Source: Brasenia schreberi
Taxonomy: Eukaryota > Streptophyta > Magnoliopsida > Nymphaeales > Cabombaceae
Assembly (NCBI GenBank): GCA_036023115.1
Contig: JAYKKT010000073.1
Coordinates: forward strand, 10,210,001-10,274,000
Direction of reading: 5' to 3'
Length of the DNA stretch: 64,000 bases
Positions 14,941 through 26,460 of the stretch are shown piece by piece; the first letter of the stretch is position 1, and every line of letters begins with the position of its first letter. The notes below the pieces were generated by a model that saw nothing but the letters and a program-made list of their open reading frames with translations, searched no databases and was not told the origin of the DNA. Made by a program: the position numbers and the translations under genes.

Positions 14941-17900
14941 TGAAATGATATATGAGACGGTGATATAATGCTTTAGAAGTATCTTTGTAAATACTTGAGT
15001 AAATATTATTGGAGATGGGGATTATGAGTACCAACTCATTGATACACTTTTGGGATAAGGAAAGAAGTGGTGATATAAAACTCGCAAAAAGTACTTCAAG
15101 TAACACATATGTGTGACATATATGCATGAATTTTTATGAAGGATGGTGATGTTCATGTCAGACATGAGTTTGATTATCGCTACTTGATTGATACTCCTAT
15201 CTATTAGAGGGTTGACGATATTTCTATTGTTACTATCAGATATGTGATATATGTGTTATCATCATATTGTATGCTATTTTTAATGGTAATCATAACATCT
15301 AAAGATTTGATTATGTTATTTACATATTTTGTTTATCTAAGTAATGATTAATCCTCTCTTATACTAATACTTTTTTATTTATGCATAAGATTGTTTACTC
15401 TTTAATGCCTCCTATCTTTTCCACGTCGCAACATTACAGATATAAAAGTGTTGATAATCGTTTATTTCATTTCATGGACATATCAAATTGTATGTATAAG
15501 TGAAAAAACAAGAAGATGATATTGTACACGATATTGAGGATGATGTTTAGAAGTTATTTTGTGTTTGTACATATAATTGATTTTAAATTTAGATGAGAGC
15601 ATGATTTCACTACAATTGTGTATATTGAGGGCAAAGTAGCGAAAAAATAAGATTTCTTTCATTACAATCGCATTTACATATACATATGCTAAATATTACA
15701 AAAGACATCCCAAATATAAGTTTCATCTCAAAATGTCATGTAGTGTCACCATCATCCTCATATATAGTCAACTAGCACTACTCATATATCTCTAATAAGT
15801 CTAGTAATACACAGTCACCCGACAATGATTATAACATATGCTCTAAATATACTCAAGCTGGTGTAAGTTGTCATATATCACAACAAGAAGTTAGTATAAG
15901 AAAGTAATTATGAGAAAATTCATATTATAATCAAAGAAAATTAAAGTTAGAAAGGTTATAAATATATAATGATTCATATGTATGAAGAATGATGTATGAT
16001 GTTGTAATGTATCATGCTATATAATTGGAGTGGGATGTAATTATCTAATAGAATCTCTTAAAATAAATCGATGCATTCAAGCAATTTACCACTCCATGTA
16101 CAACTTGCTGCACTCATGAGAATGCATTATTGGGATGACAAAATATTAAAGGTCAAAACAATGTGAATGTTGTCCCTCTCAAGTAGCATCATGTGACTTA
16201 TACTGTATCTTATATATATGGAGTTTTATAGCTGTCTTTGCAATGAAGGGCCATATCAGTGCAACTGAGATGCCTTGATGATGACAAAACTATTGAACAA
16301 TACAATCTGGCATATAAGGTTCCACAACATCTATATAACAAATGCATTTGTCACATCAGAACAACTTATATGTATTACAATCAAAATATTTTGTAGAACT
16401 ATATGACTGTCAGTCAATGTATATTGCATAAAATAAAATATAAGAATGTATAACATACAAGGTTCTGTTTAATTAAAAGATTAAGAATATAATTTATGTT
16501 TCATAAAATGTATATTTTGTCGTCATAAAATCTAATTGCTTATGGTACTTAGTAAGCCGATCATTAGAAGATTGCATGTGATGAATATTTTCTATCTATT
16601 AACCTACTCGTGGTTCCCAATCCAACCATTTTGGTTAATTTTTAGTTCTAAATGTTAGGAAATACTAATAAATTTATGCTCATAATTAAAATATATCTTG
16701 TTAAATTCTAAAAAATGACTATATGTAAGATATTATAACAAACAACAATAGTACAAATTCTTATATAGACCAAAGAAGTATGTCCACTAACTTGTTAAAA
16801 ATAGGACAATGTTGATTTAACTACAACCCTCCAAATATCAAGTATCAATAGATTCACGATCCTTATTAAAAAGTTAGTTAAGAGCACCTTAACCTTAATG
16901 ACCCCAAACTTCACTCTAACACTACTTCATCGATTTTCATCCAAACATATCACTCAAAAGGTTTTCCTTGGTTGTAATCATTATCTCTTTTGTCAAGACA
17001 ACAAGTTGTCTCTCTATTAGAAGACTAAGTAACTCATAAACATCATGATGTATGATAGTCATCTTACTCTATATCATGTGAAAATTGTTTGTCTCATTGC
17101 CAACGATTGATAAAAGAAGTAAACAATGCAAGCATGTTTATCCAATCAGCGTACTACTATTTGCAATCTCAACTCAATTAGTAGGCCTCAAATCCATCAT
17201 CTATATTGGTTATGCTCTGCCAACACTATACCTTGTGTGGATCATTATCACTTTTCATATTAATTGTAAATATATATTTACATTATTAGTTGAAATAGTG
17301 AGTGTTAATATCGAATATAAAATTTCACTAAAGATAGAAATTACTTGTTCCTATCAGATCTTATAAATAATATGACCTTAAGCTAGAGAGTATTCTTGAT
17401 ATATAAGAAGATCCCTCATCCCCACTCTCAATAATATCAATATTCGTCTCTAAGGTTGATATATCATCCTTATATTGTGAAAGGTTGACTTCTACTATAA
17501 TGTCTTTTTCTTCTCATTGTTGTTTGTGGGGCATCCTCTGTATGATACGACATTATACCTTTTAGATGAAGTAGTGACATTACAACTTTCTACTTGTGCC
17601 TAATGAACCATATTTGTATAGTTAAAAAAAAAAGATAACCATATCAAAATAAGAGGTACGCACATGCTTAAAATGCATCTCGAGATAGTGAGAAATCAAT
17701 AAAAAATCTATTAAAATAACTAAATAACGAAAGACTAAAACCAAATCAATATCATACCTCCTAAATTTAGTCCTACCAAGCCATATAGGGCCCTCCCATC
17801 AACAAATTTAGGCCACCGTACAAATAAGTCTCACGTATTGGGTGCGACTTGTACTGGTAATAAATAATAGAGAACCTTTTAATTTATCAGGTCTAACGAG
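14941..17900. other. AT-rich DNA without recognisable genes
   Basis: Nearly 3 kb of AT-rich sequence lies here, with only short, unconvincing open frames (for example a 93-codon hydrophobic frame at 17085-17366). The left part may be the tail of the MULE. I could not recognise a second MULE-borne gene. Confidence 0.5.
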
Positions 17901-17902
17901 TT

Positions 17903-17929
17903 AACTCTCTCTGTCTCTGTCTCTGTCTC

Positions 17930-17994
<65 letters not shown>
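17903..17994. repeat. Compound microsatellite (TCTG/TC)n-(AT)n
   Basis: Interleaved CTCTGT and CTGT units run into pure TC and then about 34 bp of AT. Confidence 0.95.
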
Positions 17995-17997
<3 letters not shown>

Positions 17998-18220
17998 CAA
18001 ACTGGTTAATACAAAAATGGATGCCAACACGTATAACCATTGGATTAAAGGAGATTGAGCCTTCGTATTTAGAAAGCAAAAGCCTATTTTTTGGGTTAGT
18101 CTATACAATTGAATTTGCATTGTGTGAGTGGATCCTACCCACCAGTGATGCCCTATAATCATGCCTTATCATTGTGCTTGATGGGCAAGAGTTTAAGAAT
18201 ACCATCTTTCATTTTTTTCC
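17995..18220. other. Short spacer upstream of the LINE
   Basis: No feature is seen between the microsatellite and the start of the LINE 5' leader. Confidence 0.5.
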
Positions 18221-18594
18221 ATGTAAGGGATCACCCATGCATTGCCAGTCTCAAGCCCGAATAAAGGAGGTGGGTTGTGTTGGGTTTTCGACACCCAACG
18301 TAAAACTTTGTCAGATTTTTATATTATGGATTACACAAATTATGAGCATTGCTTTGGGGCATCCCCACCTAGCAACGTGCTGCAGAGCCCAAATGTAGTG
18401 ATAAATAAGCTAGGGCCACTATATTTTTGCCCGAATACAGTTAATCAATTGCAGAGAGGGTTCCCACATAATTGACGGGTGTAGGTAAATAAGTTGGTCT
18501 CGCTACATTGCTGCCTAAATATAGTGAATAATTTATAGAAAGGGTTTCACATTTTCAATATGGACGAATGCGGGGGGTAAAAAAGCTAGTCCTA

Positions 18595-19180
18595 GATAAT
18601 AAGATTCGTATTGGTTCTTCGAATATCAGAACATTATATGGCAAGCTAATAGATGTGGTAGATACTATTATTCAGAGAAAGATTCATATTCTATGTTTAC
18701 AAGAGACAAAGTGAGTTGGAGAAAAAACAAAGGAGATAGAGGATACAGGTTTTAAATTATGGTACTCAGCTAAGGAAAATGCTCGAAATGGAATTAGTAT
18801 TATCATAAATAAAGATTTAAAGGATAGTGTAGTAGACATACAACGATATGGTGACCTAATCATGACGTTGAAATTAGTGTTAGGAACAAAGGTTTTGAAT
18901 ATAGTTTGTGCTTACGCACCCTAAGTAGGCCTAGAAGATAGTATAAAGACAACTTTTCGGGAAGAGTTAGATAAGGTGATTCAAAGGATTCCACAAAGGG
19001 AGATGATTTATTTAGGAGGAGACTTACATGGGCATATAGTTAAAGAGGCATTAGGATATCAAGGTATTCATGGAAACTTTGGTTTTGATGATATAAATGA
19101 GAAAGGTAGGGAGATTTTAAATTTTGTTATGATATTTGATATCTTTATAGTCAATACAATCTTTAAAAAATGAGATGAAC
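18595..19180 (+). pseudogene. LINE endonuclease domain remnant
   Basis: The translation shows the endonuclease/exonuclease/phosphatase fold: RIGSSNIRTLYGK near the start, HILCLQETKW with the catalytic Glu, then VCAYAP before a stop, and IYLGGDLHGHIV with the GD-x-x-x-H motif. It would nick target DNA to prime reverse transcription. A stop at about 18923 and another at the exit show decay. Confidence 0.8.
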
Positions 19181-19847
19181 ATTTAATTACTTATAAGAGT
19201 GGCTTATCACAAATACAAAATGATTACTTTATTTGTAGAAGAAAAGACAGAGCATGTTGTAAAGATTGCAAGATAATTGTAGGAGAAAGTTTAACCACCT
19301 AACATTGACTTTTAGTTATGGATTTATAAATAAAAAAATAGACAAAAAAGAAAAAACTGCATCGAGCTATTCAGACTAAATGGTGGGACCTCAAAAGTGA
19401 GAAAGAAGATATATTTAAATAGAAAGTCCTTCAAGGAGATGCTTGGAACTATGTTGGTACACCATGTGATATGTGGTATAATATGGCTATACATATTAGG
19501 AAAGTGGCGAAAGATGTGTTAGGTGAATCTAAGGGAGGTATACTGGCATAAAAACAAGCTTGGTGGTGGAGTGAAGTAGTGCAAAATAAAGTCAAGGCAA
19601 AGAGAACATGTTACAAATTGCATTATGCTAAGAAAACTATTGAAACTTTAAAGGCTTATAAGAAAGCAAAGAAGGAAGCGAAAAAGGCTATCACTTAAGC
19701 AAAAACTAAAATTTGGGAGGATTTATTTAAAAAACTCAAATCAAAAGAGGGTGAAAGAGATATTTCTAGGATAGCTAGGGCTAGAGATAAGAAAACTAAA
19801 GATCTTAATTCTGTGAGATATATAAAGACGATGATGAAAAAATTCTA

Positions 19848-20765
19848 GTGGCAAATGATGATATAAGAAATAGATGGAAAAACTATTTTTATAAGTTTTT
19901 TAATGAAAATAAAGATGGTAGTATTAGCTTAGAAGAGTTAGCAAAATCAGAAAAATATATAAACCACAATTTCTATCGACGTATTCAAAATAATGAAGTC
20001 AAAGAAGCTCTTAAACATATGAAGGGTGGTAAATCGGTAGGACCAAATAACATTCTTATAGAAGTTTGGAAAATACTATGAAAAACAGGAATCACTTGGC
20101 TCACAAGACTATTTAATGAAATATGGAGAAACCAATAGATGCCCGAGGAATAGAGAGTGAGTACACTTATATACATATATAAGAATAAGGGAGACATTTA
20201 GAATTGTGCGAATTATCGAGGTATGAAGTTAATGAGCCATACTATAAAATTGTGTGGAAAAGAATTATCAAACGTAGGTTAAGAGAAGTATGAAATAAAT
20301 AGAAAACCAATTTCGATTCATGTCTGGCAAATCTACTATTGAGATGGATGAGTGGTCATACAAGATGTTGAGATGTCTGTGACAGAAATGAAGATGTTGA
20401 GATGGATGAGTCGTTATACAAGAAAAGACCATATACATAATGAGGTTATTAGAAACAAATTAGGAGTGACACCAATAGAGGATAAAATGAGAGAATATTG
20501 TTTAAGATGGTTTGGATATATAGAAAGAAGATTAGAAGAAAAACTCGTAAGAAGGTATGAGAAACTAAATTTTGAAAGTATTAAAAGAGGTAGAAGACGA
20601 TCACAAAAGTGTTGGAAAGAAACAATAAATCATGATCTAGCTTATTGTGAGTTAACTTCTAACATGGCACATGATAGAGCTATGTGGAACAAAGAATCCA
20701 TGTCACCAACCCCGTCTAGTATGGGAAAAGGCTTAGTTGTTGCTGTTGTATACTCTACAACCCAA
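19848..20765 (+). pseudogene. LINE reverse transcriptase remnant without palm
   Basis: The first part (19848-20081) gives the N-terminal RT region ending in MKGGKSVGPNNILIEVWK (normally KA.GPD.IP.EVWK). The second (20352-20765) is the C-terminal segment with RHDHI-like and LGVTPIEDKMRE blocks, WFGYIERR, GRRRSQKCW and the shared 3' end. The catalytic palm between them is deleted. Confidence 0.8.
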
Positions 20766-20784
20766 AAATAATTGGTGAATATGA

Positions 20785-20935
20785 GTGAGTATATCAGAGG
20801 TGATCATGATCCGATATATTAAGGTTTTTTTCCGAGGTTCTTCAAAGAACCTTTCTCGATATCCTATTGTAAGTTTTTCTAGATCAATAAATATCATGTG
20901 ATGGTCTTTCTTCTTTGGTCTAAAATATAGATCCT
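20785..20935 (-). pseudogene. Inverted fragment of LINE reverse transcriptase
   Basis: Directly after the 3' end of the plus-strand LINE, the minus strand encodes KKKDHHMIFIDLEKLTIGYR and then ERFFEEPRKK. This is the RT palm A region (normally [19 protein letters not shown]). The catalytic AYD is changed to LTI, so it is dead. It is either a separate insertion or a rearranged piece of a neighbouring copy. Confidence 0.7.
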
Positions 20936-21300
20936 TGAAAGGAAAGGAAAATGTGGCATCGAGATTTTTCTTTCTTGTTTTCTTTCCTGGAAAGAAAACC
21001 GTGGAGATAAATCCGGTAGGGCTGGCTATCTTCACTGAACATTAGCTAGTTGTCCGTATTAAGTACTTTGTCTTCTTACAAATCTTACGAGCATCTTCTT
21101 TTCTCACTGGAGTTATTTGCTACTTAATACCCGTGCTAACCGGATTATTTCACCTAGACCTATCCTTTAGTTTGCAACATGCAAGCTAACCAAGACTCCA
21201 TCTCCTCGATCACAAACTCACCGAGTAGATGATGGCAGAACAAGCACCACGCAGATCGAAATGAACCTGAAACAGATCCAGTGGCGGATTCACATTGTGG
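20936..21300. other. Non-coding spacer
   Basis: No recognisable feature is seen. Confidence 0.5.
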
Positions 21301-21307
21301 CGGGGCA

Positions 21308-21452
21308 TCTGAAATTCTCAAAAATTTCAATTACGTAATGAAATTTTTAGAAGAATTTGGAAACTTTTAAAATCCCTCAATCTGAAATTCTGAAAATTTT
21401 CAATTACATATTGAAATTTTCAAAAGAATTTGAAAAATTTTAAAGCCCGTCT
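21308..21452. repeat. Tandem duplication, 73-bp period
   Basis: A unit starting TCTGAAATTCT at 21308 recurs at 21381. Each copy holds a near-palindromic AATTTTCAATTAC...GAAATTTTC core. Confidence 0.7.
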
Positions 21453-21460
21453 CACCCACA

Positions 21461-21724
21461 CAAGTCCACGCCCCCCAAAACAAGTTTCTGAATCGCCACT
21501 TTCGTTATGGTTCATGGTTATGAGAGAACGGGGAATTCATGGTTTTAAACCATGGGTCCTGGTTTACTTTGAAACTATCATATCTACAATGCAAGTCCAC
21601 CCCCCCCAAAACAAGTTTCTGAATCGCCACTTTCGTTATGGTTCATGGTTATGAGAGAACGGGGAATTCATGGTTTTAAACCATGGGTCCCGGTTTACTT
21701 TGAAACTATCATATCTACAATGCA
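21461..21724. repeat. Recent tandem duplication, 131-bp period
   Basis: The unit from CAAGTCCAC at 21461 to ATCTACAATG at 21591 is repeated from 21592 with only about two differences (a G/C change in the C-run and T/C in GGGTCCTGG/GGGTCCCGG). The near identity points to a recent event. Confidence 0.9.
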
Positions 21725-21910
21725 TAATTTTCGCAGTTTACTTTGCATTCTTTTTCTTAAGAAGGAATTAATAAATGGAAAAAGGAAAAAAGAAACAGTA
21801 GAGAGAATACATTGTTAAGCACGGTCCTTGTAGATTCAGAGCTAGGTGTGCACTCTGCTAAAGTCGAACTCACGACCTGCATATTGTTAGGCTCCCATGA
21901 AATTGAGTCA

Positions 21911-21915
<5 letters not shown>

Positions 21916-22002
<87 letters not shown>
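21916..22002. repeat. Compound microsatellite (AT)n-(GT)n
   Basis: About 55 bp of AT dinucleotide change directly into about 30 bp of GT, followed by GT-rich sequence to about 22030. Confidence 0.95.
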
Positions 22003-22003
<1 letters not shown>

Positions 22004-22915
22004 ATGTGTGAGTGTTTGTGTTTTGTGTATGTCTCCCCATACAATTGAAAGATTTGATCATTTAATTGTCTCATGTACACCCAAAAGGGTTTGTTAACAT
22101 GGTTCTTTAGAGTATTTGTGTGCGTGTGTGCATGTCATATGCTTCTGTGTGTATATACATACATACACACGTAGGTACAAATAGACACACATAGACACAA
22201 ACACATACGTGAACACGTGTCAGTGTTTACAGGATTATATGAAGCAAGGTGAACACAATTCAACTTGCAATGAATTAACAGCTAGTAATGTTCGGCTCAT
22301 TTATAACACGAGCTGAACGTCAACAAGCCCATCCTCCTGAACCGAGCCAAAACCACGAGCTGCTTGCTTCTTTTGCCAGCCTTATTCAACTTTGATTTTG
22401 CCATACCCATTGAGAGAGAGAGAGAGAGAGAGAGATTTGGGCCTGCCAGTACCGCGGACCATCTCTTTACACTGTTGCATGTTCGTGGCTGACCTCATTT
22501 ATAATATTGCTCCATTCAACACGGGCCAATTAGGCCAAGCTCCTGCGAAACGAGGCAAAATCTAGATGAGCTGAAAACTAGGATCTTCGCTAAATTTGGA
22601 AGCCTTAAACCATTGTACGATATTCATTGTAAAAATGAAATTCCTGCTCATTTTATATATATACACATATATATACACACATATAATATAATATAATATA
22701 TAAAGAGAGAGAGAATCATGTTCTGAGCATCTTCTCTCACTAATCTATATGATACAAGTCGAGCTCGTTTGGCAGCCCTAGTTTAGGTTGGTCCAATCCT
22801 AAGAATAACTTTCCAGTATTCCTCTCAGAAAAGATAAACTCTTTCTATGTGCATCGAAGTGTACTGGATACTTCTTTATTGGTAAACAGAGGTGGGCGGA
22901 ATTACTTTATTTAGT
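22003..22915. other. Intergenic DNA with short repeats
   Basis: This stretch holds GTGTGT and ACACAC words, a (GA) run at about 22413-22435 and short AT words near 22660-22710. No coding feature is recognised. Confidence 0.5.
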
Positions 22916-23019
22916 GGAGAAGTGGTCATCCAAAGCCAAAGTGTTGTTGATTAAAGAAACTTAAAAACCATGGCAATCAAAATTACGAGACACTAATTCT
23001 CTGTGACAACCCTTCCCCC

Positions 23020-23028
23020 TATAAATAG
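23020..23028 (+). promoter_or_regulatory. TATA box of cystatin-like gene 2
   Basis: TATAAATAG lies 77 bp before the start codon. Upstream sequence from about 22915 is homologous to that of the first gene, for example the TTTAGTGGAG, TTGATTAAA, AATCAAAAT and TCTGTG(A/T)CA words in the same order. Confidence 0.8.
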
Positions 23029-23104
23029 GTGACGATAAAACACGCTCAACACTCATCTGCTCACCATCTATCCTTGGTTCATTCTCATCAACTTCTTGCT
23101 TGCT

Positions 23105-23461
23105 ATGGCACGCTTCCTTCCTCTCTTTGCAGTCTTTGTGCTAGTTGCACTTGCCTTGGCAGCCGGTGCTTATCCTTCAAAACCTCATGGTTTTGTTCAG
23201 GTCCCTGTCGACGGCCATGTCGATTTCTTGGGTGAATTTGCTGTGAAGAGGTTCGATGAACAGAACAATGATTCCCTTCAGTTCATTCAAGTGTTGTATG
23301 CTGAAGTATTGGATCGTGGCACAGAGCACTACACTTACAGATTGATCATTAAGGTTTATGAAGAGTATGGAGTCAAGGTTTACAAGGGTGAAGTCCTTCA
23401 GGACAAGGGTGCACCGGAGGAACCTCCAGTGCTCAACCTTGGTTACTTTATGCCACTGTAA
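23105..23461 (+). CDS. Secreted cystatin-fold protein 2, divergent
   Basis: This is a single-exon gene of 118 residues. A signal peptide (residues 1-22, rich in Leu, Val and Ala) precedes AYPSKP. The mature part has a Gly at residue 29, LGEFAVKRF at 42-50 (the plant cystatin FAV helix), FIQVLYAE at 60-67, a first hairpin VLDRG at 68-72, HYTYRLIIKV at 75-84 and a C-terminal LGYF tail. Phytocystatins carry QVVAG in the first hairpin and a Pro-Trp in the second; here these are VLDRG and a Trp-free PPVLNL. An N-glycosylation sequon NDS sits at residues 55-57. The role is inferred from the fold only: a secreted cystatin or monellin-like protein, perhaps not a protease inhibitor. The ATG at 23105 is the first in frame after the TATA box. 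Confidence 0.88.
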   Translation: MARFLPLFAVFVLVALALAAGAYPSKPHGFVQVPVDGHVDFLGEFAVKRFDEQNNDSLQFIQVLYAEVLDRGTEHYTYRLIIKVYEEYGVKVYKGEVLQDKGAPEEPPVLNLGYFMPL

Positions 23462-23830
23462 TAAATTACAGATGGACGTCAATCAGCTGTTTCGTATGAT
23501 TAGCCTACACTAATAAATAATGAAATATAGGTGAACTATGTGCATTCATATGAATGCAATATCAAAATAATGGGAAGTGCGTTGTGACACACAATAATAA
23601 AGATTCATTTGAATGTAACATGGAACGAATGGGTTGGACAACCCTACTAGTGGATAAAGTTTGTGTATTCTAGTTGTTTGTCAAGTGAAGTAGTACCAAG
23701 CTTTGGGTTAACTTGTATGTCTTTCCATTGTTTCTGTTGTTCATTGCTGCTACGTCACATGGGTTGTTTAAGCGGATAAGCGATAATAAAATTCATGAGT
23801 TTATGAATACAACAGTGCATCCATGGATGC
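23462..23830 (+). other. 3' flank of cystatin-like gene 2
   Basis: AT-rich sequence follows the stop, with AATAAATAATGAAA at about 23511 as a possible poly(A) signal region. Nothing else is recognised. Confidence 0.5.
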
Positions 23831-23831
23831 G

Positions 23832-23833
<2 letters not shown>

Positions 23834-23906
<73 letters not shown>

Positions 23907-23914
23907 TATGTATG

Positions 23915-23969
<55 letters not shown>

Positions 23970-24075
23970 ATATATATATATATATGTATCTATATATATA
24001 TATATGTATGTATATATATATATATGTATGTATATATATATATATGTATATATATATGTATGTATGTATGTATGT

Positions 24076-24111
<36 letters not shown>
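23834..24111. repeat. Complex microsatellite (AT)n-(GTAT)n-(GA)n
   Basis: About 240 bp of TA dinucleotides are broken at intervals by GTAT or GTATGTAT and end in a 33-bp GA tract. The frames across it are artefacts. Confidence 0.95.
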
Positions 24112-24113
<2 letters not shown>

Positions 24114-24760
24114 GCCCTCCGCAAACAATGGCAAGAGGATTTAGACCGTCTAATTTGTGGCATATAAGATGTACAATTAGAGACGGCCCTGGCAAAATAT
24201 AGATCCAATCTTGTGGCCGTCTGTTTGGCCAAACTTGCAAAGTTACGGGTGGAGAAATCCAGGAAAGATCATCCCCTCGACTGGTTTCCATATTTTGCAT
24301 AGTCGTTACATAATTTTTTTCTCAGAATATAATTGGTGGTGTTTGCCTAACCCCACTTGCCTTTCGGAAAAAAGAAAAAGGAAGACAGGGAAACCTCCCT
24401 TTGATAGTAGAGAGGACCTCAATTTGCAGTCTTCTCTAGAGGGAGAGGGCCTCCACTATCTTCCTTCTCGTTCCCCCTCTCTAAACGGCCACGTTGACAA
24501 AATATTCCTCCCAGTATTGTTATTTGTGTTGGCAACATCACTCATTCCACACAAGTCTCTTCATTGATTATCTATCGGCAATTGAAGATTATTATCTCCT
24601 AATTGAGTTGTTCCAACATCTATTTTGCTTTTTTATTTTTTGGCTTCACTAGCCAAAAACAGAATCAAATCTTATCCTCATGTCAACACATCGATTAACT
24701 CGAGTATTTATTTCAAATATTATAAAGCAGCAATTAGAGCTCATATATTTTATGATTTTG
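24112..24760. other. Non-coding spacer
   Basis: No recognised gene. A 118-codon open frame at 24211-24567 matches nothing I know and has no supporting structure. Confidence 0.45.
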
Positions 24761-24764
24761 AGTA

Positions 24765-25012
24765 TTGAGCTGAGATGGATGAATGATTAGAAAAGACCGT
24801 ATTAATAATCAAGTTATTAGAAATAAATTGGGTGTGATACTAATAAATGATAAAATGAAGAAAAATTGTTTAAGGTGAAAGATGATCAAAAGAAGCTTCG
24901 GTAAAAATTATGAGAAACTATATTGTGAAGATGTTAAGAAAAAGAGGAAGACCATAAAAATGTTGGAAGAAAACAATAATTGCTATCGCTAGCATGGTTC
25001 ATGATCGAGCTC
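24765..25012 (+). mobile_element. LINE 3' coding fragment, decayed
   Basis: The plus-strand words GAGATGGATGA, AATCAAGTTATTAGAAATAAA and ATTGTTTAAGG follow the C-terminal RT region of the LINE at 20400-20520 in the same order, with frameshifts and a deletion. Confidence 0.7.
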
Positions 25013-25196
25013 CATTACTACAACTATGACTAAGACTTTTCTCATACTAGACATGGTCAACTACATGAATTTTTTGTTTTTTTGTAGAATCCATAATAAG
25101 TCCGATAAAGTTTTATGCTCACTATCTGAAGCCTAACACAACCCTCCTCCTTTATCCAGGCTTGAGACCAATTATGCAAGGATGATTCCTTATCTA
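25013..25196 (-). mobile_element. Short LINE-derived composite element
   Basis: Read on the minus strand, about 110 bp matching the LINE 5' leader (GATAAAGGAGGAGGGTTGTG and flanks) are joined directly to about 65 bp matching the LINE 3' end (a TAGTATGAGAAAAGTCTTAG-like stretch). All coding sequence is absent. The layout is that of a short non-autonomous passenger of the LINE. Confidence 0.65.
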
Positions 25197-25930
25197 CTGA
25201 AATAAAAAATTCCTACAGCCAACCCCTTGTAACATGGAAAATGGATTAATTTGTTGTATAAATAATTTTTTCGTCATGAATATACTTGGGAGTAGTCCGC
25301 GGAACCCCAGTTGCCTTTCAAATAAAGAACTCTTGAAAAGTGGGATCATGCTCTATCGTTTTTCTTCTAGCACATTTGAGGTCTAAATTTCAAATTTACA
25401 GATGTTTCCGAAATTCATAAATGGGTGCACAATGCATGCATATCAACATAGATTGTGTTCTTGCTCTATGCCTTAACTGCCATTTTATTTGCCTTCACTA
25501 ATTCACGGCCTAACCAACGAGTAAGATGAAATTGATCCTGAGCATGCCACAGAATGTTGCTCTACTGCAAAAGATAAAGTCCACGCATGACACAAGTTTC
25601 AATTTCTTGTCACCTGGCTCAAACGAGATGTGCTCTCAGGAAAAAGACTCTCAACTCCAGCAGTTGATAAATACCTTGAAAATGGCATAAGCTGGCTAGA
25701 AGGGACAGTGCACTTGCTAGGGAATTTCTTCTTTCACCTTTTCACAGAGAGTCCGATATCCGGGTGTCTATCCGGTGAGAACCAATCAATCCTCACTCCC
25801 CACCAAAGAAAAGCAAAGAAAAGAAACGTGCAGGACTTTGAATCCAGCTGCCCTCTTTCAATCCAAGTGATGTTGAAGATCTACAAGATTTGGTGTGCGT
25901 GTGCGTGTGTTAGAATTACAACTCTTTTAG
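25197..25930. other. Non-coding spacer
   Basis: No recognised gene or element. A 106-codon frame at 25630-25950 has no match that I recognise. Confidence 0.45.
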
Positions 25931-25934
25931 ATAG

Positions 25935-26460
25935 CATGGTTCTTGAGTAGTTGACATTCAAGATATCAAATTTAACACCTTTAAAAGATGGTTAGGATAA
26001 CACTATTTTTTGATGCATGATAAATATTAATCTTTAAGTTTATTTGCCATCACTATTATCAAATAACCAAATGTAATAGATCTTGGCAAATACTTTCAGG
26101 ATACAAAGAAGACTCTTGGTTCATCTTGTACAAATACAATCGAGTCATATAAAAATTGGTACAACAAAGATAATGATGTTACAAATTCAATTAGCGCTAC
26201 AATAGTACTTGCAAACTGTCTTGAAAAGTAAGTAGGAAAGGACTCACACAATGAGAAAAAAGTTAAATGAATTTTATTTACAATACAACTATATATAGAC
26301 ATGGTAAGATGTAACTCATGATATGCCTAATTGTCACTCAAGAAGGTGGCTCTTAAAGATATAACATGAATGCTAAATGTTCAAGAGTTACAACCACTTT
26401 AGGTACTACAAATGAGCACAATTATCACTCAAGTAAGTGGGCCTTAATGCCAAAATATGA
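25935..26460 (-). repeat. Degenerate 3' LTR of the minus-strand copia element
   Basis: Its reverse complement follows the LTR at 32317-33094 over most of its length, including TGTCTATATATAGT (promoter-like), GAGTCCTTTCCTAC, AGATGAACC and a CTAACC..CTTTT end. About 250 bp of the LTR start and the preceding internal sequence are missing. It has two of the internal units that the other LTR has four of. Confidence 0.7.

Larger units (their letters stand above)
18222..20771 (+). mobile_element. RTE-type LINE, internally deleted
   Basis: This is a non-LTR retrotransposon on the plus strand. It has a leader (18222-18590) that also occurs at 46290, 53078 and, inverted, at 25085-25195, then an AP endonuclease, part of reverse transcriptase and the 3' end. 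The 3' end reads ATGGGAAAAGGCTTAGTTGTTG, and the LINE family ends in TTG repeats, as plant RTE elements do. The RT palm with its catalytic Asp pair is missing: sequence jumps at about 20340 from the SGK(S)TIE block to the C-terminal DKMREYCLRWFGYIERR block. Confidence 0.85.

Noticed and set aside
16900..17366. Hydrophobic 93-codon frame as a membrane protein, or a plant mobile domain on the other strand
   Set aside because: Neither strand gives a convincing motif; the region is AT-rich and next to a dead MULE.
21800..21895. GTTCGACTT on the minus strand as a second tRNA-derived SINE
   Set aside because: Only a B-box-like word is present; the A box is degraded and there is no acceptor-like pairing.
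24211..24567. 118-codon plus-strand frame
   Set aside because: No recognisable domain, composition like the surroundings, no promoter or homologue seen.
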